Under the pieces are notes generated by a model. That model made no database searches. It had not been told where the DNA came from and was given only the letters and a program-made list of their open reading frames with translations. From Nonlabens sp. (GTDB lineage: Bacteria > Bacteroidota > Bacteroidia > Flavobacteriales > Flavobacteriaceae), in the NCBI RefSeq assembly GCF_018401815.1, contig NZ_JAGYKG010000001.1, positions 62,001-126,000 of the forward strand: a DNA stretch of 64,000 bases, given 5' to 3'. This document shows positions 1 to 8,331 of this stretch, piece after piece; position 1 is the stretch's first letter; the number at the start of each line of letters is the position of its first letter. Both the position numbers and the translations under genes were made by a program.

Positions 1-890
1 GTGTAGGAGCTACCGATAATATTTTACTTTCTAGTACCATAGGAAGAAACAAAAACGTGATAACAGGAGAAGTGATTTCGGCTATTATCAATGGAACAGA
101 AGAACTTATAGCCGATCTTAAAAAACACGGTGTAGAAATTATCTCAACCGGTGGTGAGACTGCCGATGTTGGAGATCTCGTAAGAACCATTATCGTAGAT
201 TCTACCGTTACCGCTCGTATGAAACGCTCTGATGTAGTAGACAATGCTAACATAAAAGCTGGAGATGTTATTGTAGGATTGTCCAGCTCTGGACAAGCCT
301 CTTATGAAACAGGGTACAATGGCGGGATGGGATCCAACGGTCTTACCAGCGCACGTCATGACGTTTTCAACAAAAGCCTTAAAGAAAAATACCCAGCCAG
401 TTATGACGCAGCCGTTCCTGAAGAATTGGTATACTCCGGTTCTAAAAACTTAACCGATCCCGTAGAAGGAAGTCCGCTGGTTGCTGGTAAACTGGTCTTA
501 TCTCCTACCCGTACCTATGCGCCTATCATCAAAAAGATTCTAAGCGAGGTGAACCGAGAAGATTTACACGGAATGGTACATTGTTCTGGTGGTGCGCAAA
601 CTAAGATCTTACATTTTGTAAAAGACTTACACATCATCAAGGACAATATGTTTGAACTACCGCCATTGTTTAAAATGATTCAACAGGAATCAGGAACAGA
701 TTGGAAAGAAATGTATCAGGTATTCAACATGGGGCATCGCATGGAACTCTATGTAAATGAATCTATCGCACAAGAAATTATAGCGATCTCCAAATCGTTC
801 CACGTAGATGCAAAAATCATAGGTCGCGTGGAAGCTGCAAGTTCTAATAAACTCACTATTGAAACTGAGTTTGGAATTTTCGAGTATTAA
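1..890 (+). CDS. purM: Phosphoribosylformylglycinamidine cyclo-ligase (AIR synthase), 5' end outside window
   Basis: Cytosolic enzyme of de novo purine synthesis that closes the imidazole ring of formylglycinamidine ribotide using ATP. The reading frame is open from base 3, without a start codon that fits the family; the GTG at 57 is internal (residues ITGEVISAI follow VGATDNILLSSTIG). Visible family features are the STGGETADVGD segment with its Gly/Asp-rich loop, GLSSSGQASYETGYNGGMGSNG, and a MVHCSGGAQTKIL stretch. Roughly the last 295 of about 390 residues are present. The order purM-prfA-pyrF is, from memory, common in flavobacteria, which supports the call. The N-terminal quarter lies beyond the left edge. 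Confidence 0.9.
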   Translation, partial: VGATDNILLSSTIGRNKNVITGEVISAIINGTEELIADLKKHGVEIISTGGETADVGDLVRTIIVDSTVTARMKRSDVVDNANIKAGDVIVGLSSSGQASYETGYNGGMGSNGLTSARHDVFNKSLKEKYPASYDAAVPEELVYSGSKNLTDPVEGSPLVAGKLVLSPTRTYAPIIKKILSEVNREDLHGMVHCSGGAQTKILHFVKDLHIIKDNMFELPPLFKMIQQESGTDWKEMYQVFNMGHRMELYVNESIAQEIIAISKSFHVDAKIIGRVEAASSNKLTIETEFGIFEY

Positions 891-999
891 ACCCATTGGT
901 CAAGGGCAACTAGTTCTAGTTTCTACTTGATAAAATCCTCAATGCTTTGGTTGTATTCGAACCTCCAAAAACCGTGGGTATCACCTGGAATAAATAGAA

Positions 1000-1470
1000 G
1001 TTATTAGAGGTCTCACCACCTCCAGTTTCGGCTACATATAGCGTTTGCAAAAAGGTGCTTCTGTCCTGGTTTGATCATAATTTTATAGAAATCCCCGCGA
1101 TGGCTCAAAGAATTCCAATGTTAAGAACTTAGTGAGGCATGTTGGATTTCGCCTTCGCGAAAGCGCGCTACTACTTACTTCTATTCTATTTTTTAATTCT
1201 TAGTCAAAATAATAAATCGCACTTCTATAATCAGTACCACGACTGTGGTTCTTTGTTGCAGCATGTGTCTGTAGATGCATATCAATTAATTTTTACCAAT
1301 CTACTTGGTCTGTAAAGTAAGTAAGGACCGCTTCACTCCTATTCTCAAGTGGAGACACTTGAAAATAACCCTTGATCGATTCCCTCTACCCCTTCAATAG
1401 CCTGAAATACGGCTTCAATACGCCGATGGCAACCACCGCCAAAACTTAGTTGAGTAATCGTTTTGATGTG
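1000..1470 (-). pseudogene. Decayed peptide-methionine (S)-S-oxide reductase (msrA-like)
   Basis: Reading the minus strand gives consecutive pieces of an MsrA protein. First comes LSFGGGCHRRIEAVFQAIEG, matching the family's FGGGCFW/HWC-xEAxFQ active-site start. After a frameshift near 1370 the sequence reads SPLENRSEAVLTYFTDQVDW, then stop, KLIDMHLQTHAATKN...YRSAIYYFD, stop, FLTLEFFEPSRGFL, stop, NYDQTRTEAPFCKRYM, stop, PKLE. The order matches MsrA from the active-site Cys to the C-terminal FCxRYIxPKLE tail. One frameshift and four in-frame stops (three TAA, one TAG) make it non-functional. The residues after the catalytic Cys (HRR) have also lost the conserved Trp. A near-copy of the genome palindrome lies inside it at 1151. 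Confidence 0.75.
1151..1165. repeat. Palindrome copy 1 (one mismatch)
   Basis: GCCTTCGCGAAAGC differs by one base from the GCTTTCGCGAAAGC element found throughout the window. It lies in the decayed msrA and is the only copy outside an intact gene. Confidence 0.8.
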
Positions 1471-1528
1471 TGAGATTATAGTAAAAATTACGGGCAAATT
1501 CCGTATTTTCGCAGACTTGTAATAGACC

Positions 1529-2605
1529 ATGATAGATAAATTAAATATTGTAAAAAACCGTTTTGACGAGGTAAATGACTTGATCATACAGCCAGATATT
1601 ATTTCTGATCAAAAACGGTACGTAGAACTTACCAAAGAATATAAAGATCTTAAAAACCTCATGGACAAACGTGAGATGTATATAGAACTGACTGCTAATT
1701 TAGAAGAAGCACAAGAAATCATATCAGACGGTAGCGATGCAGATATGGTAGAAATGGCACAGATGCAGCTTGATGAAGCTAAAGAAGCTATTCCTGCACT
1801 AGAAGAAGAAATACGCATGATGCTGGTTCCTAAAGATCCTGAAGATTCTAAAAATGCCGTTATGGAAATACGTGCAGGTGCAGGTGGAGATGAAGCGAGT
1901 ATTTTTGCGGGTGATCTTTTTAGAATGTATGAAAAGTACTGCTCTAGTAAAGGTTGGAGTACCAGTATCGTAGATACCAGCCATGGAACTAGTGGTGGTT
2001 ATAAAGAAATCATCATGGAAGTAAATGGTGAGGACGTTTACGGTACTTTAAAATTTGAAGCTGGAGTGCACCGCGTACAACGAGTACCTCAAACAGAGAC
2101 TCAAGGACGTGTGCATACTAGTGCTGCGACAGTTATGGTACTGCCAGAAGCAGAAGAATTTGACTTAGAACTCGACATGTCTGAAGTGCGCATAGAACGC
2201 ACCACATCTACCGGTCCGGGAGGTCAGTCGGTAAACACGACCTACTCTGCCATTAAATTACACCACGAGCCTACTGGTATGATCGTGAGCTGTCAAGATC
2301 AGAAGTCTTCTCATAAAAACTTAGAGAAAGCCCTCAAAGTATTGCGCTCTCGTTTATATGATATCGAACTCGCAAAGAAAATGGCAGCCGACTCTGAAAA
2401 GCGTAAAAGCATGGTAAGTACTGGTGACCGTAGTGCCAAAATTAGAACCTACAACTATTCTCAAGGACGTGTAACAGACCACCGCATCAATTTAACCTTG
2501 TACGATCTAGATAACATCATCAATGGTGATATTCAAAAAATTATCGACGAGCTGCGATTGGTAGATAATACAGAGAAGTTGCAAATGAATGATGACGGCA
2601 TATAA
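1529..2605 (+). CDS. prfA: Peptide chain release factor 1
   Basis: Recognises UAA and UAG in the ribosomal A site and triggers release of the finished peptide. The 358 residues match the usual RF1 length. The GGQ catalytic tripeptide sits at residues 231-233 in the context [13 protein letters not shown], which is the Bacteroidota-type context. The stop-codon-reading PxT motif is PQT at 187-189, followed by [13 protein letters not shown]. The N-terminal helical domain covers about residues 1-100. The ATG at 1529 is the only sensible start. pyrF follows 31 bp downstream and is probably co-transcribed. The intergenic stretch upstream holds the msrA remnant. Confidence 0.96.
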   Translation: MIDKLNIVKNRFDEVNDLIIQPDIISDQKRYVELTKEYKDLKNLMDKREMYIELTANLEEAQEIISDGSDADMVEMAQMQLDEAKEAIPALEEEIRMMLVPKDPEDSKNAVMEIRAGAGGDEASIFAGDLFRMYEKYCSSKGWSTSIVDTSHGTSGGYKEIIMEVNGEDVYGTLKFEAGVHRVQRVPQTETQGRVHTSAATVMVLPEAEEFDLELDMSEVRIERTTSTGPGGQSVNTTYSAIKLHHEPTGMIVSCQDQKSSHKNLEKALKVLRSRLYDIELAKKMAADSEKRKSMVSTGDRSAKIRTYNYSQGRVTDHRINLTLYDLDNIINGDIQKIIDELRLVDNTEKLQMNDDGI

Positions 2606-2636
2606 CAGTGCCGGAACCCAAAGAGAACAACAACCG

Positions 2637-3446
2637 ATGACCGTACAAAAACTAACCACTCAAATACTTCAAAAAAAATCCTTCCTTTGTGTAGGATTAG
2701 ATGTGGATTTAGAAAAAATACCCGCTCATTTATTGCAGGAAGAAGATCCTATTTTCGCTTTCGCGAAAGCGATTATAGATGCTACACACGACTTATGTGT
2801 AGCCTATAAACCCAACACAGCATTCTTTGAAGCATACGGGGTAAAAGGATGGATGGCTTTAGAAAAAACCATTCAATACCTCAACGAAAACCATCCGGAT
2901 CACTTCACTATAGCCGATGCCAAACGTGGAGATATAGGAAACACTTCTACTCGATATGCCAAAGCCTTTTACGAAGATTTGAATTTTGACAGTGTCACCA
3001 TTGCCCCTTATATGGGTAAAGATTCTGTAGAACCATTTCTTGCTTTCAAACATAAATTTGCTATTCTTCTGGCACTCACATCCAACCAAGGTGCATTTGA
3101 TTTCCAGACCAAATCTGTAGATGGAAAACCCTTGTATCAACAAGTGCTTCAAACAGCATCACAATACAAAAACAGTGATCGATTGATGTATGTCGTAGGT
3201 GCTACAAAAGCGGAGTATCTTAAAGAAATACGTGAAATTGTTCCTAATGCTTTTCTATTAGTTCCTGGCGTAGGAGCACAAGGTGGCAGTCTAGAAGAGG
3301 TAGTGAAGTACGGAAAAAACGATCAGATAGGATTATTAGTTAATTCTTCTCGTGGTATCATCTACGCTTCAAAAGAAACAGATTTTGCTGAGGTGGCACG
3401 AGCCAAGGCAATGGAATTACAACAGCAAATGGCTGGATTGATTTAA
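2637..3446 (+). CDS. pyrF: Orotidine 5'-phosphate decarboxylase (type 2)
   Basis: Converts OMP to UMP in the last step of pyrimidine synthesis. The type 2 signature [19 protein letters not shown], with the catalytic Asp-Lys-Asp arrangement, is present, along with [10 protein letters not shown] near the N-terminus and VPGVGAQGG near the C-terminus. The frame is open from 2589, but I place the start at the ATG at 2637 (269 aa) because [20 protein letters not shown] matches the family's usual beginning and the earlier start overlaps prfA. The palindrome at 2756 is read in frame as FAFAKAII at a loop where the family is variable. Confidence 0.95.
   Translation: MTVQKLTTQILQKKSFLCVGLDVDLEKIPAHLLQEEDPIFAFAKAIIDATHDLCVAYKPNTAFFEAYGVKGWMALEKTIQYLNENHPDHFTIADAKRGDIGNTSTRYAKAFYEDLNFDSVTIAPYMGKDSVEPFLAFKHKFAILLALTSNQGAFDFQTKSVDGKPLYQQVLQTASQYKNSDRLMYVVGATKAEYLKEIREIVPNAFLLVPGVGAQGGSLEEVVKYGKNDQIGLLVNSSRGIIYASKETDFAEVARAKAMELQQQMAGLI
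2756..2771. repeat. Palindrome copy 2
   Basis: Perfect 16-bp palindrome CGCTTTCGCGAAAGCG inside pyrF, read as AFAKA. Confidence 0.9.
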
Positions 3447-3504
3447 AAGAAATTTTAAAAGACCTCTCTAAAAATAAGGCGGTTCCAAAGAGTGATGGGT
3501 TCCA

Positions 3505-4305
3505 TTAATTTCTAAAAATCATGATCAATCGCTCTGAAGTTTGTTGATCAAAGTCCTCTAATTGATAATTTCCATAAACATCTACTAGATCTAACCCTGC
3601 AGCAGCAAAATAGCTTTGAAAATCTTCTAAAGTTAACGCGCTTACTCGTTCTGTAAAGTGGTAATCGTGGTCGTTATCTCTAAATTTTATATCCTTATAT
3701 ATAAAACCATTTTCAAAACGCCTGGTATTGTGAAAGGTAATTCCTTCCTCGGTTTTAGAATTTTGTGGGACCAAGTTTTTAATCACCTGATGCACATTCA
3801 TAAAATCAATCACTCCATAACCACCTGGTTTCAGATTTTGTCGAATGGCCTTGATTGTCTTTAAATTATCTTCTGCGTCATTAAAATAGCCAAAACTGGT
3901 AAAGAGATTAAAAACGGCATCAAAAAGTTGATCATAAGCAAGCGTCATGTTGTGCACATGGAAGTCGATCTTAGAAGTATCTATAGGAGCTAAGCTGCTG
4001 CTTTCTTCATGAGTAGATTCGATCAACGCAGTTTTTCTCAATTCCGCTTTCGCGAAAGCGATACTACTGTCACTCAAATCAACGCCCGTGACCCGATATC
4101 CCAGTTGATTGAGGTACATGCTGTGACGGCCACGACCACAGGCTAAATCCATAATATGAGCATTTTCGTCCAACTTTAATCGCTGGCTAAGACGCTTCAT
4201 AAACGCTCCTGCCTCTGCATCATCTCGATCTCGGTAAAGGATGTGGTAATAAGGGGTATCGAACCAACTGGCGAACCACTGATCTGATGTGTTTAGATTG
4301 CTCAT
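3505..4305 (-). CDS. Class I SAM-dependent methyltransferase
   Basis: A small Rossmann-fold methyltransferase of unknown substrate, 266 aa from the ATG at 4305. Motif I is DLACGRGRHSMYL at about residues 53-65, followed by GYRVTGVDLSDSSI, where the acidic residue after the second strand binds the SAM ribose. A DAVFNLFTSFGYF segment is motif IV and PGGYGVIDFMN fits motif V/VI. The frame is open to 4338, but the chosen start leaves a 41-bp divergent promoter region with the next gene. Related proteins are usually annotated only as class I methyltransferases; small molecules or quinones are possible substrates, and nothing here decides it. A palindrome copy is read as IAFAKAELR right after motif II. 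Confidence 0.8.
   Translation of the reverse strand: MSNLNTSDQWFASWFDTPYYHILYRDRDDAEAGAFMKRLSQRLKLDENAHIMDLACGRGRHSMYLNQLGYRVTGVDLSDSSIAFAKAELRKTALIESTHEESSSLAPIDTSKIDFHVHNMTLAYDQLFDAVFNLFTSFGYFNDAEDNLKTIKAIRQNLKPGGYGVIDFMNVHQVIKNLVPQNSKTEEGITFHNTRRFENGFIYKDIKFRDNDHDYHFTERVSALTLEDFQSYFAAAGLDLVDVYGNYQLEDFDQQTSERLIMIFRN
4045..4060. repeat. Palindrome copy 3
   Basis: Perfect 16-bp palindrome inside the methyltransferase gene, read on the minus strand as AFAKA. Confidence 0.9.
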
Positions 4306-4330
4306 AGACCACAAAAATACCTTAATTTTG
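4298..4330 (+). promoter_or_regulatory. Candidate promoter for the THUMP methyltransferase gene
   Basis: TTG at 4298-4300, a 22-base spacer, then TAATTTTG at 4323-4330, matching the Bacteroidota TTG / TAnnTTTG promoter pattern. The ATG lies 17 bases after the -7 element. Confidence 0.5.
4312..4319 (-). promoter_or_regulatory. Candidate -7 element for the divergent methyltransferase gene
   Basis: On the minus strand this reads TATTTTTG, a match to TAnnTTTG, ending 7 bases before the ATG at 4305. A TTG lies about 16 bases further upstream. The transcript would have almost no leader. Confidence 0.45.
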
Positions 4331-4346
4331 TGGATCAAATTCCACG

Positions 4347-5519
4347 ATGATGTCCCAAAATTTTAAGATGATTGCCAAAACGCTTTTTGGCCTAGAAGAA
4401 GTTCTTGAACAAGAACTCCAACAACTAGGCGCCATGAATATAAAGCGTGGTGTGCGGATGGTTGAATTTACTGGAGACCAAGGATTTATGTACAAAGCAA
4501 ATATGATGTTGCGTACCGCTATCCGAATTTTAAAACCTATTTATAGTTTTAGCGCACGTAATGAAGTAGATCTTTACGATGGGATTTATCAATACGACTG
4601 GTCCAAGCATCTTACACATCACGACACACTTGCTGTTCATGGCACCATTGCCTCTCAATACTTTAACCACAGCCAGTATGTGGCATTGAAAACTAAAGAT
4701 GCCATTGTAGATCAAATACGTCGCAATACCGGTCAACGACCAGACGTGGATACCAAACATCCAGATTTAAGAATATCAGTACATATTAACGATCAAAACG
4801 TTGATGTATCTTTAGATACAAGTGGCGAACCTTTATACAAACGCGGTTATAGAAGCATGACCAACGAGGCTCCAATCAATGAAGTTCTTGCCGCTGGAAT
4901 CATATTGTTAAGTAATTGGGATCAACGTTCTACATTCATAGACCCTATGTGTGGTAGTGGAACCATTGCAATAGAAGCAGCAATGATAGGGGCTAATATT
5001 GCTCCTAATATTAACCGTAACGAATTTGGCTTTGAGAAATGGCCTGATTATGACAACCAGTTGTTTGAAAATATTCAAGAGAGTTGCTTGAAAAAGATGC
5101 GCGAATTTGACGGGAAAATTATCGCTAGAGATGCCGATGGGTATACCGTAGAGAAAGCCATTGAGAATGTGAAAAATGCCAATCTTACTGACTTTATAAG
5201 GGTAGAAAAAGGCGATTTCTTTAGAGACCACCAAAGTGCTAGTGCGTTCTTAATGTTTAACCCACCTTATGATGAGCGTATTTCTGTGGATGTGGAAGAA
5301 TTTTACAAAGAAATAGGTGACACCTTAAAAAAACGTTATGCTGGTTCTACAGCATGGATGATTACTGGAAATCTAGAAGCATTGAAATATGTAGGCTTGC
5401 GTCCTTCTCGTAGGATCCAATTGTACAACGGTAAGATTGAGGCAAAATTAGTGAAGTACGAAATGTATAAAGGGACAAAGAAATTGCATAAGGTCCGTTC
5501 TAGTGAGGAGGAAGAGTAA
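4347..5519 (+). CDS. THUMP-domain class I RNA methyltransferase (RlmL N-terminal type)
   Basis: Probable 23S rRNA guanine-N2 methyltransferase resembling the N-terminal half of RlmL. The 390 residues contain a ferredoxin-like start (residues 1-60), a THUMP RNA-binding domain at about 60-160, and a Rossmann methyltransferase domain from about 170. The SAM loop is DPMCGSGT at residues 199-206. The catalytic motif is NPPYDER at 305-311, typical of N-directed base methylation. The C-terminus is Lys/Glu-rich. Start is ATG 4347 or the next codon ATG 4350. It faces the methyltransferase gene at 4305 across a short divergent promoter region. The exact rRNA position modified is inferred from family only. 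Confidence 0.88.
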   Translation: MMSQNFKMIAKTLFGLEEVLEQELQQLGAMNIKRGVRMVEFTGDQGFMYKANMMLRTAIRILKPIYSFSARNEVDLYDGIYQYDWSKHLTHHDTLAVHGTIASQYFNHSQYVALKTKDAIVDQIRRNTGQRPDVDTKHPDLRISVHINDQNVDVSLDTSGEPLYKRGYRSMTNEAPINEVLAAGIILLSNWDQRSTFIDPMCGSGTIAIEAAMIGANIAPNINRNEFGFEKWPDYDNQLFENIQESCLKKMREFDGKIIARDADGYTVEKAIENVKNANLTDFIRVEKGDFFRDHQSASAFLMFNPPYDERISVDVEEFYKEIGDTLKKRYAGSTAWMITGNLEALKYVGLRPSRRIQLYNGKIEAKLVKYEMYKGTKKLHKVRSSEEEE

Positions 5520-5837
5520 GCCCCATTGCCCTGCGGACATTTCCCCAATAGGGAAAGCTAATGAAGTGGGATGAGGGATGTGGTCAACTATATTTACTAA
5601 CCTTGCTTAAGAATAAGCAGATCCCTGATAAATTTGAGACAAGCTTTCAGGTTAAATTTATAATCCTCGAGCCAAATTTTCTGCGATGACGATCTAACTA
5701 AGAACTTCAACTTCATTTTAACTAAATTTGCAACCTAAACAATAGGCGTCCATTAAATAACAGAATTATGGGTGAACTGAAATAGTAACTTACAATCAAA
5801 ATACTGCAACAAACCACTCTGAACTCATAACTTGTAC
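5520..5837. other. Intergenic region with heptamer traces
   Basis: No convincing gene. It holds a gggatga/gggatgt dimer (5568-5581), a candidate -7 element TAAATTTG at 5723-5730, and a heptamer run ACTCTGA-ACTCATA-ACTT (5815-5833) that ends just before the ZIP start codon and recurs at 43.2 kb. Confidence 0.5.
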
Positions 5838-6506
5838 ATGAATATACTTTTACCGTTTCTCGCTGTTTTATTGGGTTTTGCAGCCGCATTGCTTTTAAAA
5901 ACACAATCAAAAAGCCGAATAAAATTATTGCTAGCTTTTTCTGGGGCTTTTTTATTGAGTGCTGTAGCCAGTGAATTCTTACCAGAGATATACCAAAGTG
6001 GCGAAGCTACCTATGGAGCATTCCTTATGGGTGGGGTTTTCTTGCAAATTATCCTAGAGTTTTTCTCTAAGGGAGCTGAGCATGGTCATTTGCATATCAA
6101 TAAAGAAATGCCTGTATTTCCGTATTTGCTTTTTGGAAGTTTATGCCTGCATGCATTCTTAGAAGGAATGCCTTTACAAGGAGAAACCAGCATGATTTAT
6201 GGAATTGCCATACATAAAATACCTATAGCCTTTATTTTTACTTCGTTTTTATTAGCGAGTCATTACAATAAGTGGAAAACAGTTTTGATCGTATTGTTTT
6301 TTGCAGCGATGTCTCCTTTGGGAAGTCTTGCAGCTGAAAATCTGAACATCCTTCAAGATTACATGCTACCTATTCAAGCTTTAGTAGCTGGAATAGTTCT
6401 TCATGTTTCGACAACTTTAATTCTAGAAGCTAGTGAAGCACACAAATTTAATTTTGCTAAGATTGTAGTTATGGTTTTGGGGGGAGTTTTGGGGTTTTTG
6501 TTGTAG
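5838..6506 (+). CDS. ZIP-family metal transporter
   Basis: Inner-membrane permease predicted to import zinc or another divalent metal. The ATG at 5838 gives 222 aa; an upstream TTG at 5832 is less likely. About seven to eight hydrophobic segments are visible, beginning with ILLPFLAVLLGFAAALLL. The metal-site helices contain LHAFLEGMPL and GIAIHKIPIAFIFTSFLL, where the His and Pro residues match the ZIP transmembrane 4/5 motif. A short histidine-bearing loop, HGHLHINKE, lies before them. It ends 21 bp from the convergent hemolysin III gene with no clear hairpin between. Substrate is inferred from the family. Confidence 0.85.
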   Translation: MNILLPFLAVLLGFAAALLLKTQSKSRIKLLLAFSGAFLLSAVASEFLPEIYQSGEATYGAFLMGGVFLQIILEFFSKGAEHGHLHINKEMPVFPYLLFGSLCLHAFLEGMPLQGETSMIYGIAIHKIPIAFIFTSFLLASHYNKWKTVLIVLFFAAMSPLGSLAAENLNILQDYMLPIQALVAGIVLHVSTTLILEASEAHKFNFAKIVVMVLGGVLGFLL

Positions 6507-6527
6507 TTGTTGATACTATTTAATCTA

Positions 6528-7157
6528 TCAACTTACCACAAACCAAACCATAGCGGCATGACTCAGGCTTCCTCCTAACACAAATAGGTGCCAGATCACG
6601 TGGTTGAAATACAGTTGATTCCACACATAAAACACAATTCCTACCGTAAAGAAAATACCACCGGTAATTAAGAGATTCATCTGTAAATAAGTAAAGGAAT
6701 CGCTTAAGGTCTGGAGGTCAAAGACAATCATCCATCCCATTACCAAGTACAATATACTTGAAAAGGCTTCAAACTTCCCTGTAAAGAACAACTTCCATAT
6801 TGTACCAAATAAAGCGACTCCCCAAACAGCTGCTAGAATATATCCCCCACTAGATTGCTCTAAAGTGATCAAACAAATTGGAGTGTAAGTACCAGCTATA
6901 GAGGCATAAATAGAAATATGATCCAGCTTTCTAAGCTTAAATTTTAAAACCCCTTCTTTTGCCCTGTGGTAAGCTGTTGATGAAAAGTACAAGAAAAGTT
7001 GGGAGAAGCAATACACTAAAAGTGCCACTAACATATCATCTATGGACCAATCTGCAGTTGTAAATAATCCAATGCTTATGCCTATAAAAAGAAGAAACCC
7101 AATCCCATGTGTCATGACATTCCAAACCTCTTCTAGGTCTGTTTGTGCTCTAGCCAT
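6528..7157 (-). CDS. Hemolysin III family (PAQR-type) membrane protein
   Basis: A seven-helix membrane protein of the PAQR/hemolysin III family, 209 aa from the ATG at 7157. Family hallmarks are THGIGF in helix 1, SSTAYH after helix 3 and the C-terminal HVIWHLFVLGGSLSHAA, which together provide the Ser/His/Asp metal site. Despite the name these proteins are not established toxins; a role in membrane homeostasis or hydrolase activity has been proposed for the superfamily. The start overlaps the end of the nitronate monooxygenase gene by 8 bp, so both genes are probably translated from one transcript. Confidence 0.85.
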   Translation of the reverse strand: MARAQTDLEEVWNVMTHGIGFLLFIGISIGLFTTADWSIDDMLVALLVYCFSQLFLYFSSTAYHRAKEGVLKFKLRKLDHISIYASIAGTYTPICLITLEQSSGGYILAAVWGVALFGTIWKLFFTGKFEAFSSILYLVMGWMIVFDLQTLSDSFTYLQMNLLITGGIFFTVGIVFYVWNQLYFNHVIWHLFVLGGSLSHAAMVWFVVS

Positions 7158-8106
7158 CAAGGGATGTATTTAGAAGTTCCTTTCTAGCTTCTTCGTATTC
7201 AGCAACCATAGCTTCTACTACTTGAGCCGCAGGAATAATTTCGTCTATAAGTCCTGAGACTTGTCCTATTTCTAACTCGCCCTCCTGCATATCGCCTTCA
7301 AACATTCCTTTTTTAGCTCTTGCCCTTCCTAAAAGTGTTTTTAATGCTTCAGGAGTGGGTGCTGTTTTGTACAGCTCTTGAACATCATTCCAAAATTTAT
7401 TGCGCATCATTCTTACGGGAGCCAATTCTTTTAATGTTAAATGCGTTGCTCCTTCTCCAGCTTCTACAACAGCCTTTTTAAAATTAATATGACTGCTTGC
7501 TTCATTTGTCGCGACAAATCTGCTTCCCAATTGCACTCCATCTGCGCCTAAAACCATAGCCGCGAGCATCCCTCGACCGGTAGCAATTCCTCCGGCGGCG
7601 ATCAATGGAATATCAATTGCTTTTGCTACTTGTGGTATTAAAGTTAAGGTGGTGGACTCTTCCCTACCGTTATGTCCGCCAGCTTCAAAACCTTCAGCAA
7701 CCACAGCATCTACTCCTGCTTCTTGTGACTTTAAAGCAAATTTTACCGAACTCACTACATGAACTACGGTAATACCGGCCTCCTTTAATCGTTTGGTATA
7801 AGTCTTAGGATTCCCTGCACTAGTAAAAACAATCGGCACTTTTTCTTCAATGATAATTTCTAGAATTTCTTCCAGATCCGTATACAACAAGGGAACATTG
7901 ACACCATAAGGCTTATTTGTTCCTGCTTTTGTTTTTTGGATGTGTTCTCTCAATACCTCTGGGTACATGGAGCCCGCTCCTATTAAACCCAAACCACCAG
8001 CGTTGCTTACTGCGGTGACTAGTTGATGTCCACTTGCCCAAATCATCCCACCTTGAATGATGGGATATTTAATATGGAATAATTTGGTGATGGGGTTTTG
8101 TGGCAT
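7150..8106 (-). CDS. Nitronate monooxygenase family flavoprotein
   Basis: FMN-dependent TIM-barrel enzyme of the 2-nitropropane dioxygenase/nitronate monooxygenase family, 318 aa. The N-terminus KYPIIQGGMIWASG and VSNAGGLGLIGAGS, the central EGFEAGGHNGREE (the GGH active-site motif) and the phosphate-binding IAAGGIATGRGM plus LGADGVQLGSRF are all present. It would oxidise alkyl nitronates such as propionate-3-nitronate; some relatives are FabK-type enoyl reductases, which this sequence does not exclude. It is the first gene of a two-gene unit with the hemolysin III gene. Confidence 0.85.
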   Translation of the reverse strand: MPQNPITKLFHIKYPIIQGGMIWASGHQLVTAVSNAGGLGLIGAGSMYPEVLREHIQKTKAGTNKPYGVNVPLLYTDLEEILEIIIEEKVPIVFTSAGNPKTYTKRLKEAGITVVHVVSSVKFALKSQEAGVDAVVAEGFEAGGHNGREESTTLTLIPQVAKAIDIPLIAAGGIATGRGMLAAMVLGADGVQLGSRFVATNEASSHINFKKAVVEAGEGATHLTLKELAPVRMMRNKFWNDVQELYKTAPTPEALKTLLGRARAKKGMFEGDMQEGELEIGQVSGLIDEIIPAAQVVEAMVAEYEEARKELLNTSLDG

Positions 8107-8211
8107 GAATGTGTTTCTAAAAAATGGTAGTGTAGCAAATTTAAGGAAGATTAATTGGGAACAAGCATCACGCCAAAGCCTTTTGGTCAGTTGTTATGGC
8201 TTCATGACATT

Positions 8212-8233
8212 TTTCCCTTCAGCTTAAGGGAAA
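8212..8233. repeat. Hairpin in the 8.1-8.3 kb intergenic region
   Basis: TTTCCCTT, six-base loop, AAGGGAAA: an 8-bp perfect stem. It resembles the palindromes of the 10-kb repeat. It lies 99 bases downstream of the subtilase stop codon, and no T-run follows on the minus strand, so a terminator role is doubtful. Confidence 0.5.
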
Positions 8234-8331
8234 GGCTTCTGCTTAGAGTCATTTGAACTAATAGGTAGTAGTAAATCGTTTATTTCTTAGAACCTCTGCT
8301 TATGCTTGTTCATAAAAAGCAATTGTTATAA

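Noticed and set aside
1345..1587. 80-aa minus-strand frame upstream of prfA
   Set aside because: Only its second half is protein-like, and that half is the N-terminal piece of the msrA pseudogene; as a gene of its own it is not supported.
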